Below, in pieces: positions 15,901 to 21,778 of a stretch of DNA of 22,715 nt (within the stretch, counting starts at the first letter, position 1; the number at the start of each line of letters is the position of its first letter). Origin of the DNA: Acetobacteraceae bacterium (GTDB lineage Bacteria; Pseudomonadota; Alphaproteobacteria; Acetobacterales; Acetobacteraceae); contig PKWQ01000143.1 in NCBI GenBank assembly GCA_003133265.1, forward strand, positions 1 to 22,715. The letters run 5' to 3'. The notes under the pieces were generated by a model, which did no database searches, had not been told where the DNA came from, and worked only from the letters and a program-made list of their open reading frames with translations. Position numbers and translations under genes: made by a program.

Positions 15901-15948
15901 GGCAGAAATTCCACTTATCGAACTGTCCAAATTTGGCCAGCCACCTCT
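15901..15948 (-). repeat. IS3-family terminal inverted repeat, right end
   Basis: Read on the minus strand it starts AGAGGTGGCTGGC, passes GACAG and continues TTCGATAAGTGGA and TCTGCC, matching the left end at 12718-12774. It ends 37 nt before the orfA start. Confidence 0.75.
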
Positions 15949-15951
15949 GTT
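15949..15951. repeat. Target-site duplication GTT, right copy
   Basis: Matches 12715-12717. In the minus-strand XRE gene this is the AAC (Asn) codon, duplicated on both sides of the insertion. Confidence 0.75.
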
Positions 15952-16101
15952 TACCTTGGCCTTGAGGATACGATCGACTTGGGCGCGGCTGGTGTGCATC
16001 TTTTCGGCGAGCGTCGCCTTGGTCATGCCCTGACGTTCCACTTCCTGCGTCAATTGCCATGCCACCACGCGCGTGACCGCCTCGGCTTTCGCGGCTTTCA
16101 T
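15949..16101 (-). pseudogene. XRE-type antitoxin-like regulator, N-terminal part (right of the IS)
   Basis: Starting at ATG 16099-16101, 51 codons encode M-K-A-A-K-A-E-A-V-T-R-V-V-A-W and a helix-turn-helix (M-T-K-A-T-L-A-E-K-M-H-T-S-R-A-Q-V-D-R-I-L). This is typical of HigA-like XRE regulators of about 90-100 aa. The gene is cut by the IS after K-A-K-V-N and resumes at 12717. No HigB-type toxin gene is recognisable in the 295 bp upstream, so it may have been an orphan regulator of the adjacent DUF6088-AbiEii operon. Interrupted by the IS, it should be inactive. Confidence 0.78.
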
Positions 16102-16396
16102 CGGGGCTGATGTTGCCGGCGCGCGGTTGGGAGCCCGTCGCTACGTTCGCCTGTCCTCCTACATTGGCGAGCGTGTCCTGCGCGGCATGAAGGGCTGAGC
16201 CTGAAACCGGGTCGATTCCGGGATACCCTCGGCTGTCGTCTCGACGCCGCAGAACGTATAGCGTTTTACGCTTGGCGGCGCGGCGCACGGGCCTCATCGC
16301 GAGGGCTCCACAGCTGGAATCCGCGCCGGTGAGCGTAAAACGTGTTGGGCTAAACCGCTGCCCCCGCCGCCGGGGCTAGGGTGATATAGGCGTCCT
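16102..16396. other. Gene-free stretch between the XRE remnant and the HEPN gene
   Basis: No convincing gene. It holds the near-palindrome AGCGTTTTACGCT around 16259-16271 and an inverted partner GAGCGTAAAACG near 16331-16342. A GC-rich hairpin (CCCCG/CGGGG) lies about 25 bp past the HEPN stop and could help end that transcript, though it lacks a T-run. Confidence 0.4.
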
Positions 16397-17644
16397 TCAC
16401 CAAGCCACGGCCAGGTCGCTGTCGTATTTCAATCCTTCAAAGCTTCCAGTGAATACATGTCCAGAAAACAGAGCGCCCGTCTTCCTCCGTTTTGCGTCGT
16501 AGCCGGGATGCGTGTCGTCCATAATTCTCCAGAAACCGGGCTGAAGGTCTCTCTGGAGGCACGAGACGATCGAAGCCAGAAATTCGTGCGTATTCTCGTA
16601 ATCACTGACGATGACATCCGGCTGAGCCTGCCTTTCGATCGATTCGATGAACTTGCCGATATGGTCGCCGGTTTCTACGAACAGAGGGCGCTTGTTATCG
16701 AAATAGACGACCTCGATCTTCTCGCGTTCCGGGTCGATGTTTCCGTGGATTTCGTGGTTCCTCTTGTCCATAACCCGCTTGAAGTTGACGAACGCGGGCG
16801 ACGCGGGGTCTATGCCGGAAAGGAAGCCGATGCACTTATAGGGCAGGTCGAATATTTTGGCGTCGATCTGCGACCTGATAAAGACCTCGAACTGACGGTT
16901 GTTTTCTCTGATCTCCGGCTTGCACAGCATCAGGATCGTCATGTTGATGAACGCCTCGGCCATGACGGGCGTAAGCAGAGAGAGTTCGAGGCAGGCCTGA
17001 GCCATATCCGCGCGAAGCTTGTTTCGCTCGCTCATCTCCTTGGCCCATGACGCACCGTCGCGCTTGCTCTTGGCCTTCAGAGAAAAATATCCCGGCTTGT
17101 TGGCGAGAAAATCGGCGATGATGGCGTGCTTACCGGCGCATGCGTTCGCAATCTCGACAAACTTGTTCTGGAAGACCGCCCACTTTTCGAGGGACTTCAG
17201 CACGTTCGACTTCTCTCGCCCGATGCGCGCGAAGTCCGCTTTGATGTTGACGACGAGATCGCGCCATTGCTCGTCGGATAGGCTCTCTGAAGTCATAATG
17301 TGGGTTTCCCGGGACATTCCTGAGATGTGGAGGTCCGCGCACCCGGCCTTCAGGTTGTAATCCCAGTGTATCCAGTTGTCGCTATCGTCCTTCGCGAGGA
17401 AGGTCTGAAATCCGTTCGGCTCCCCGAACCTCGCCTTGAGATAGCAATACATATCGACGGTCGAAATTTTATCGCGAATAGCAAGAATGTCCCCTCGCTT
17501 CTTCCCCTTCCCCCGCTTTGCGCTAGTTGAATACTTTGCTTGGAGCGTCTCGACATATGCGAGAAGCTCCTCTTTTGTGTAAATCCGCCAAGTTTTGACT
17601 TGGACGGAGCGTGGCTCGGTCGTCGGCGCCGCGCGGCGTGCCAT
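16397..17644 (-). CDS. HEPN-motif protein, putative RNase toxin
   Basis: A 415-aa protein with ATG 17642-17644 chosen because it overlaps the stop of a 43-codon frame (TGATG). The family is not recognised. Residues about 225-310 are helical and end in K-R-N-H-E-I-H-G, an R-x4-H motif (Arg295, His300) with a polar residue after the Arg. This is the active-site signature of HEPN ribonucleases. The N-terminal half has Y-C-Y-L-K-A-R-F-G-E-P-N-G-F near 67-79 and W-I-H-W-D-Y-N near 91-97, a conserved-looking domain that could sense a ligand or partner. There are no membrane segments. In a defence island, an RNA-cleaving abortive-infection role is plausible but inferred from the motif alone. Confidence 0.65.
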   Translation of the reverse strand: MARRAAPTTEPRSVQVKTWRIYTKEELLAYVETLQAKYSTSAKRGKGKKRGDILAIRDKISTVDMYCYLKARFGEPNGFQTFLAKDDSDNWIHWDYNLKAGCADLHISGMSRETHIMTSESLSDEQWRDLVVNIKADFARIGREKSNVLKSLEKWAVFQNKFVEIANACAGKHAIIADFLANKPGYFSLKAKSKRDGASWAKEMSERNKLRADMAQACLELSLLTPVMAEAFINMTILMLCKPEIRENNRQFEVFIRSQIDAKIFDLPYKCIGFLSGIDPASPAFVNFKRVMDKRNHEIHGNIDPEREKIEVVYFDNKRPLFVETGDHIGKFIESIERQAQPDVIVSDYENTHEFLASIVSCLQRDLQPGFWRIMDDTHPGYDAKRRKTGALFSGHVFTGSFEGLKYDSDLAVAW

Positions 17645-17775
17645 CAGTAGGCCACCTCTATCTTCGGTCCCCCCGCCATCTGCCGGAACACCTGCCCGCG
17701 ACCGGCGGCCCAGAGTTGGGCATCTTGCGCCGTGACGCTCTGGCCGTCGGCCAATATCTGAATGCGCCTGAGCAC
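17644..17775 (-). CDS. Small 43-aa protein coupled to the HEPN gene
   Basis: A short frame from GTG 17773-17775, directly after an in-frame TGA, to TGA 17644-17646, which shares one base with the HEPN start (TGATG). Third codon positions are strongly GC-rich, as in genes nearby. The peptide includes I-Q-I-L-A-D-G-Q-S-V-T-A-Q-D and W-A-A-G-R-G-Q-V-F-R-Q-M. I do not recognise it. The coupling suggests a partner or antitoxin for the HEPN protein. It could also be the surviving end of a longer gene. Confidence 0.45.
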   Translation of the reverse strand: MLRRIQILADGQSVTAQDAQLWAAGRGQVFRQMAGGPKIEVAY

Positions 17776-18050
17776 TCATCTATAGCTTGCGTTCGCACGC
17801 GACCCCGCTGCGCTGTCAGAGCTGCGCAAGCGCCAATATGGGAAGTCGGAGCGTCCTGAAAATGGGCGCGCTTTGGGGCAAGCGAGCCGCCCCGCGCGGG
17901 GCGTTTCCGGACAAAATTACCGGACACGCAAGTTATTGATACAGGCTGTTTCTGGATTTGTCCGGCAAAGGATCGTTTTCGGGACACGCTCGGCCTAGCG
18001 GATGTCGGTGTGCCAATGCCGCCGGCGGCGGAGCGCAAGAGGAAGCCTTC
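17776..18050. promoter_or_regulatory. Intergenic region with palindrome and TGTCCGG-type repeats
   Basis: A perfect 16-bp palindrome CGCCCCGCGCGGGGCG (17888-17903) is followed by CCGGACA at 17907-17913 and 17920-17926. The inverted form TGTCCGG lies at 17959-17965, with a related GGGACAC near 17981. Ordered half-sites like these could be binding sites for a resolvase or repressor. No recombinase gene adjoins them. Confidence 0.4.
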
Positions 18051-18392
18051 TCAATCGATAGGGTCCGCGTCTGCCGTCCCGGGCTTGGCCGTCGCGCGCC
18101 CTACGGTAAACAGGCCTTGACAATGTGCCAGCATGCTCTCGATGAAGCGGCCGTGATAAACACCGTAGATTGCCCAGGTGAAATCGTATTGCTTGCTCCT
18201 GATAATGTTGAGCCTTAGCCGATCGGATTCGATGGCTGGCTTTAGCCAGGCCCTATGAATCCACTGGTCCGGGGTGTGCGTGAAATCACCGGCGTCATCG
18301 TATTTCCATGTGTCTATGTCGCCGTCCTTAATCTTCTTCTTGAAATCGCGCAGAAGCTTCGCGGGATCGTCGGTCATGAACTGAACGGACAT
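18051..18392 (-). CDS. Hypothetical protein, 113 aa
   Basis: A real gene by its strong GGAGG ribosome-binding site 6 nt before ATG 18390-18392 and its codon usage. The sequence has M-T-D-D-P-A-K-L-L-R-D-F-K-K-K-I, then T-H-T-P-D-Q-W-I-H-R-A-W and Y-G-V-Y-H-G-R-F-I-E-S-M-L. It is charged and globular, without signal peptide or membrane helix, and ends in an acidic, probably disordered tail. I do not recognise the family. It starts about 100 bp after the HigA-like gene on the same strand and may share that transcript. Confidence 0.7.
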   Translation of the reverse strand: MSVQFMTDDPAKLLRDFKKKIKDGDIDTWKYDDAGDFTHTPDQWIHRAWLKPAIESDRLRLNIIRSKQYDFTWAIYGVYHGRFIESMLAHCQGLFTVGRATAKPGTADADPID

Positions 18393-18494
18393 AGCGACCT
18401 CCTGGTTTTTGGCCGACGCTCCCCGTCGGTATGAGCGCTGGCCGCTGTCGACATACGATCAGAACATACTTCCGGTGATCCTGTATCCGTCCTG

Positions 18495-18815
18495 TCACCG
18501 CGTGTCTGGCGTGACATGCAGTTCAACGCCGGCTTGTTTTTGCAGATAGCCGAGGACATCGAAGAGATTGCGCGCCTGAGGATTGCCACGGGGACCGAAC
18601 ATGCGGATCAGGCTCTTCGATGGCGTGTCTGTGGCTTCGCCAAGTTTCTCAAAGCCGACAGTCGCTTTGATGTAGTCGCGCAGGATCGCCTTGCCGGTTT
18701 CCAGATCGCCAGTCAGCATTGTGTCAATCCCTTCGCGCAGCAGGGCAGCCGCGAAATCGGGATCACGCGCAACGCGGCTCTGCACCAGATCCTTGAAGCT
18801 TCTCGTCAATGCCAT
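18495..18815 (-). CDS. HigA-like antitoxin (helix-turn-helix addiction-module antidote)
   Basis: A 106-aa protein from ATG 18813-18815 with GGAGG 6 nt upstream. It begins M-A-L-T-R-S-F-K-D-L-V and continues D-P-D-F-A-A-A-L-L-R-E-G. The C-terminal DNA-binding part has F-E-K-L-G-E-A-T-D-T-P-S-K-S-L-I-R-M-F-G and N-P-Q-A-R-N-L-F-D-V-L-G. This matches the small regulators encoded after Gp49/HigB-like toxins. It should neutralise the toxin encoded 16 bp upstream and repress the shared promoter. Confidence 0.88.
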   Translation of the reverse strand: MALTRSFKDLVQSRVARDPDFAAALLREGIDTMLTGDLETGKAILRDYIKATVGFEKLGEATDTPSKSLIRMFGPRGNPQARNLFDVLGYLQKQAGVELHVTPDTR

Positions 18816-18831
18816 CTCTGACCTCCGTTCA

Positions 18832-19158
18832 TCACGTTTTCGGCCGCCGCCGTTTGTAGTCGTTCCAGTTTTCTCTGGCCGTCTCGATGTCCCGTTGCTG
18901 ACGCTTCTTTGTACCGCCCGTCAGCAGGATCACCAGTGTGTCCCCATCCCGACCGAAATAGACGCGATATCCCGGTCCCCAATCGATCCGGTACTCGAGA
19001 ACACCTTCACCGACCGTCTCCACCCTCGAAAAATTGCCCTGTTCAAGTCGCGCCAAGCTGACGGACACCTTGGCCGCCGCCGCTGTATCCAGCCCGGAAA
19101 ACCACTGCTCAAAAGGGCTTTCCCCGCCTCTGGCAAGGTAGTAGCGCAGTTCAATCAT
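18832..19158 (-). CDS. HigB/RelE-like toxin (Gp49 family addiction-module killer protein)
   Basis: A 108-aa protein. I chose ATG 19156-19158; the upstream GTG at 19173 lies inside the operator palindrome. Family features are F-E-Q-W-F-S-G-L-D near the N-terminus, I-D-W-G-P-G-Y-R-V-Y-F-G-R-D-G and L-L-T-G-G-T-K-K-R-Q-Q-R-D-I, then A-R-E-N-W-N-D-Y. These are typical of RelE-superfamily HigB-like mRNA interferases with toxin-first gene order. Substrate is presumably mRNA on ribosomes (family knowledge). Confidence 0.9.
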   Translation of the reverse strand: MIELRYYLARGGESPFEQWFSGLDTAAAAKVSVSLARLEQGNFSRVETVGEGVLEYRIDWGPGYRVYFGRDGDTLVILLTGGTKKRQQRDIETARENWNDYKRRRPKT

Positions 19159-19165
19159 CACATAA

Positions 19166-19183
19166 GGTAACACAAAGGTTACC
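19166..19183. promoter_or_regulatory. Palindromic operator of the HigB/HigA-like operon
   Basis: GGTAAC-ACAAAG-GTTACC is a perfect 6-bp inverted repeat with a 6-bp spacer, ending 7 bp before the toxin ATG. On the minus strand TTGAAA just upstream could be a -35 element, with a weak -10 inside the palindrome. Autorepression by the toxin-antitoxin complex is the likely role. Confidence 0.6.
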
Positions 19184-19413
19184 CAATTTCAAGGGCTTTG
19201 ATATCGGTCTCTTTTCCTTGGATTCAGCCGCTGCCCCTCGCGCACGTGACGTGGTTAGGGCACTTTTGGCCATTTTTCACTGGATAAGGTGGAATCCTAG
19301 GGCATTATTTAGGGCTGTTTTTCGGAACCGATTATTCAGGAACCGATTATTCTTCTGGAAAATACATATAAGTATCATATAGTTACCAAAGATATCCAAC
19401 AGGGACGGTCCGT
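19184..19413. other. AT-rich intergenic region with a 15-bp tandem repeat
   Basis: It holds GGAACCGATTATTC at 19324-19337 and again at 19339-19352, with one base between the copies. A TAGGGC motif is repeated three times (near 19257, 19301 and 19311). An AT-rich stretch follows (about 19355-19385). No gene seen; likely promoter or protein-binding DNA downstream of the RT gene. Confidence 0.5.
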
Positions 19414-20697
19414 CTAGGCGGCGCGAGGTGTGAGAGACTTTGGCCATTCAAACGGGGTTCGCTCGATCGAGCCCAGCATTTCGACACCTAGCATCGCCGG
19501 AGCGCGAGCGGCCGTAGTGTTGCGTCGCTCTTCACCATAGAACCCGAGGTAGTCGCGAATGAGCTGTCCGACTTCGTGGTCGAGATTTTCGAAGCACCGC
19601 TGATCATTACAAAACCTGTAGTGCTTGCCCCAGCCCTGAATCATGCCGTCAGCTTTCTTCAATGTGCCGAGAAGAGCCTCCGCCTTCGGTAAGGGCTGGC
19701 CGTTACGAAAGCCGATGAGCGCCTTGCGGCCTTGCTCGAACGTCGCGCGCAGTGAGGTCAGAAATTTCGTGCGCGCTTTGCTGGCCGGGCGGATCAGACC
19801 GTTGTGGAGCTCGATCCCGAGAAACTGGAAGCTGCCAGTCACGGGGATCGCGTGTGGTGAAGTCTTGTCCAACGCGAATGCCATGCCGAGCGCGCCAAGA
19901 ATTCGCTTCGCCAAACGGAGGCGTGCCATTACTGCGCTGTCGGAGGGACCCAGGACGATGAAGTCATCAATATAGCGAATGCACCGGCAATCGCCTTCGT
20001 TCATCTGCCTGTCGAAATCGGCCAGGATGATGTTGCCAAGCAGTGGCGACAGTGCGCTTCCCTGCGCAACACCTATGTCCTCCGTCGGAAATCGATTGGC
20101 GTGTTCGCGGAGGCGAGCGAGGTTGCTCAGTTCGACATGAATTGCCTGGCGGAAAAAGACCATGAACTCTGCATCGGCGACTGCGTCCCCGACGATGTCG
20201 CTCACGGTGCTCTTTGAGATGCGGGTGAAGAACGCCGAGATATCAGCGCATGCGATATATCGCGCACCGCTGCCAATGGCATCAAGGGCTGCCTTGATGG
20301 CGGCAGGAACGGCAGCCAGGGGTTCATCCTTCCGCCGTTTGATTCCGCCGAAGCTATACGGGTTACGGAAAAACGGCTGCAAGGCATCGATCCCTTGCAG
20401 AACATCCAGGATCGCGCGCTGTACGATGCGCGTCTCGACATCAGCAAGCACGATCGGTCTAATGTCTTTTTTCCCGGGCTTGGGGATAGGGACACCGCGC
20501 GCCGGCGGGAATTTGAAGCTGCCGTGGCCAAGACGCGACTTGAGCGAACGAAGATTTCTGGCAGGATCTTCGTCGAATGCTTGAATTTCTTTTTGGACGG
20601 CGTTCGACTTCGATGCGAGGCCATTTGTTCGGACGCTACGCCAAGCAGCCTCCAAGCATCGGAGACTGCGGACCTGCGTAAGGAGAGGTGAAGCCAT
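19414..20697 (-). CDS. Stand-alone reverse transcriptase of unassigned group
   Basis: A 427-aa protein from ATG 20695-20697. RT motifs are I-P-K-P-G-K-K-D-I-R-P-I (71-82), A-D-I-S-A-F-F with Asp152, A-Q-G-S-A-L-S-P (211-218) and catalytic Y-I-D-D (242-245). They are followed by F-Q-F-L-G and a thumb-like G-W-G-K-H-Y-R (355-361) recalling group II maturases. No intron domain V lies downstream, so this is not an intron-encoded protein. The Q-G-x-x-x-S-P motif differs from the diversity-generating-retroelement form (x-G-x-x-x-S-Q). It best fits the group II-like or unknown-group RTs often found in defence islands. The long untranslated-looking region upstream with 132-bp repeats could supply its template RNA. 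Confidence 0.85.
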   Translation of the reverse strand: MASPLLTQVRSLRCLEAAWRSVRTNGLASKSNAVQKEIQAFDEDPARNLRSLKSRLGHGSFKFPPARGVPIPKPGKKDIRPIVLADVETRIVQRAILDVLQGIDALQPFFRNPYSFGGIKRRKDEPLAAVPAAIKAALDAIGSGARYIACADISAFFTRISKSTVSDIVGDAVADAEFMVFFRQAIHVELSNLARLREHANRFPTEDIGVAQGSALSPLLGNIILADFDRQMNEGDCRCIRYIDDFIVLGPSDSAVMARLRLAKRILGALGMAFALDKTSPHAIPVTGSFQFLGIELHNGLIRPASKARTKFLTSLRATFEQGRKALIGFRNGQPLPKAEALLGTLKKADGMIQGWGKHYRFCNDQRCFENLDHEVGQLIRDYLGFYGEERRNTTAARAPAMLGVEMLGSIERTPFEWPKSLTPRAA

Positions 20698-20739
20698 AGC
20701 GTCTTCCGGGTCCTGTGGTTAACCCCACCCGCCGACGCT

Positions 20740-20871
20740 GTCTGTTCCCTGCGGAGGTGCCTAACGGTCCATTCCGAACGTGCCCAGTGACGACCGAGGC
20801 CGTCGCCGTGCCGCTGCATTCGCCCCACGTCGCGCCGGACAAGCCGACCGTCGTGGCGCCAATCGCCAGAG
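20740..20871. repeat. 132-bp perfect direct repeat, copy B (near the RT)
   Basis: Identical over all 132 bases to 21115-21246; the offset is 375 bp. The repeat ends are sharp: flanking bases differ on both sides. It lies 43 bp upstream of the RT start codon. Confidence 0.92.
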
Positions 20872-20915
20872 CCAGTCCCGTCAGTAGCGCTCGATAGGAA
20901 CGCCGCCGATTAGGG

Positions 20916-20937
20916 CGTGCCGAGTTGGCACGTTTTT
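20916..20937 (+). terminator. Intrinsic terminator, plus strand
   Basis: CGTGCC-GAGTT-GGCACG followed by TTTTT: a perfect 6-bp stem with a T-run. It lies about 45 bp after copy B on the plus strand, opposite to the RT gene, where no protein gene is evident. It suggests a plus-strand RNA ending here. Confidence 0.65.
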
Positions 20938-21114
20938 GCATGTCCCGCGCATCATCCACCTCCATCGCTCAGGCTAGCCTTTTTGCCCGTCGCGGCAAGT
21001 GTTTCGTCGCGAGCCTCCCAGCCCCCGCCCCGCCCGATAACAAAATGCGACTAGCCACCCAACAGGAACCAGAGAAGCTAAAGGTTATGGCGCGCCGTTC
21101 GTCGGACAGGTCAG

Positions 21115-21246
21115 GTCTGTTCCCTGCGGAGGTGCCTAACGGTCCATTCCGAACGTGCCCAGTGACGACCGAGGCCGTCGCCGTGCCGCTGCATTCGCCC
21201 CACGTCGCGCCGGACAAGCCGACCGTCGTGGCGCCAATCGCCAGAG
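21115..21246. repeat. 132-bp perfect direct repeat, copy A (distal)
   Basis: Identical to 20740-20871. Its flanks differ from those of copy B, and no terminator follows it. Confidence 0.92.
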
Positions 21247-21532
21247 AGCAAGCTGTCCTTGTACGCAGGTGCGTGACCGATTCGCAACCCAAATCGACTC
21301 ACCGCGGCAGCGGCATGACGTGCAGTTCAGCGCCCCCTGCTGGTGCAGGGAACCGATGTCGCCGTGGTAAGCCTTGCCGCCGTCACGGATGCAGCAGGAG
21401 GGGGTCACGCCATAGAGGAGGACGCTCTGTCCTCTTGCTTGCCGCCTTATTTGTGGCTGCAGGGCCGTTACAGCCGGTTCATTCCCACCCGCCGCGGCAC
21501 GGCAACTCCTGCCAAATTCACCGGACCAAAGC

Positions 21533-21589
21533 GGGCGTTCGCCCAGGGCGAGGCCGTTCGGCCTCTTGGTGGTCGGGGCGCAAGTCCCC
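21533..21589. other. Cluster of three strong hairpins
   Basis: GGGCGTTCGCCC (21533-21544), GAGGCCGTTCGGCCTC (21550-21565) and GGGG-CGCAAGT-CCCC (21575-21589) follow each other closely. The first two are perfect. Such a cluster suggests a folded RNA or a protein-binding region near the island end. Confidence 0.5.
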
Positions 21590-21683
21590 TACGGGAGTGC
21601 ACAAGGAACGCGAAAATTGCGGATTTTTCCACAGTATCTTACACATACACAGGATTTTTCGAAAATAAAATTGCAAAATCAAA

Positions 21684-21699
21684 GACTTACAGATAGTCT
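21684..21699. repeat. Small inverted repeat next to the attachment site
   Basis: AGACT and AGTCT, seven bases apart, lie just left of the tRNA fragment in AT-rich DNA. This is where integrase core or arm sites would be expected; the assignment is weak. Confidence 0.3.
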
Positions 21700-21701
21700 A
21701 A

Positions 21702-21759
21702 GTCGACTCAAAATCGACCGATGAAAGTCATGGGGGTTCGAATCCCCCCTCTCGCACCA
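21702..21759 (+). tRNA. tRNA-Leu(CAA) 3' half, island attachment site (partial)
   Basis: The sequence contains the anticodon stem-loop GTCGA-CTCAAAA-TCGAC with anticodon CAA at 21709-21711, and a long variable arm (ATGA/TCAT) typical of tRNA-Leu. The T arm is GGGGG-TTCGAAT-CCCCC. The acceptor 3' strand CTCTCGC is followed by A and CCA (21757-21759). No D arm or matching 5' acceptor strand (GCGAGAG) is present upstream, so this is not a complete gene. A 3' tRNA segment starting at the anticodon stem is the usual duplicated target of tyrosine-recombinase islands. Confidence 0.85.
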
Positions 21760-21778
21760 AGCCGCCGCCCTGGCTGGC

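Larger units (their letters stand above)
12718..15948 (-). mobile_element. IS3-family insertion sequence, itself interrupted by a group II intron
   Basis: The element has orfA, orfB and matching ends. It spans 3231 bp, or about 1365 bp without the 1866-bp intron, a normal IS3-family size. The ends are inverted repeats of 57 bp (left) and 48 bp (right), sharing AGAGGTGGCTGGC, GACAG, TTCGATAAGTGGA and TCTGCC; the left copy has nine extra bases. GTT is duplicated on both sides. It disrupts an XRE regulator gene. Orientation follows its transposase genes. Confidence 0.88.
20698..21701. other. About 1 kb gene-poor region upstream of the RT, candidate RNA/template locus
   Basis: No confident gene on either strand, although several frames stay open by high GC content. 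It contains two identical 132-bp repeats, an intrinsic terminator on the plus strand (20916-20937), three strong hairpins (21533-21589) and an AT-rich stretch (about 21610-21700) beside the attachment site. A minus-strand frame at 20636-20965 looks like a basic N-terminus plus a hydrophobic segment, but it overlaps the RT start by 62 nt and is not called. Confidence 0.5.

Noticed and set aside
17645..17779. Longer start for the HEPN protein adding 45 residues
   Set aside because: The extra segment overlaps the 43-codon frame, is Gly/Arg-rich as in shadow frames, and lacks a ribosome-binding site; the TGATG junction supports the shorter start.
20636..20965. Minus-strand frame of 109 codons with a basic start and hydrophobic segment upstream of the RT
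   Set aside because: It overlaps the RT start by 62 nt, has no good ribosome-binding site, and most of it is the 132-bp repeat, which is open in several frames because of high GC content.
20740..21246. Diversity-generating retroelement with template and variable repeats
   Set aside because: The repeats have no adenine-specific differences (132/132 identical), no accessory Avd-like gene or C-type lectin target is seen, and the RT has Q-G-S-A-L-S-P rather than the DGR-type S-Q motif.
21136..21408. Minus-strand Cys-rich frame entering repeat copy A
   Set aside because: The first half looks coding-like in base use, but it has no convincing start, matches no family I know, and dissolves into an Arg/Ala-rich tail inside the repeat.
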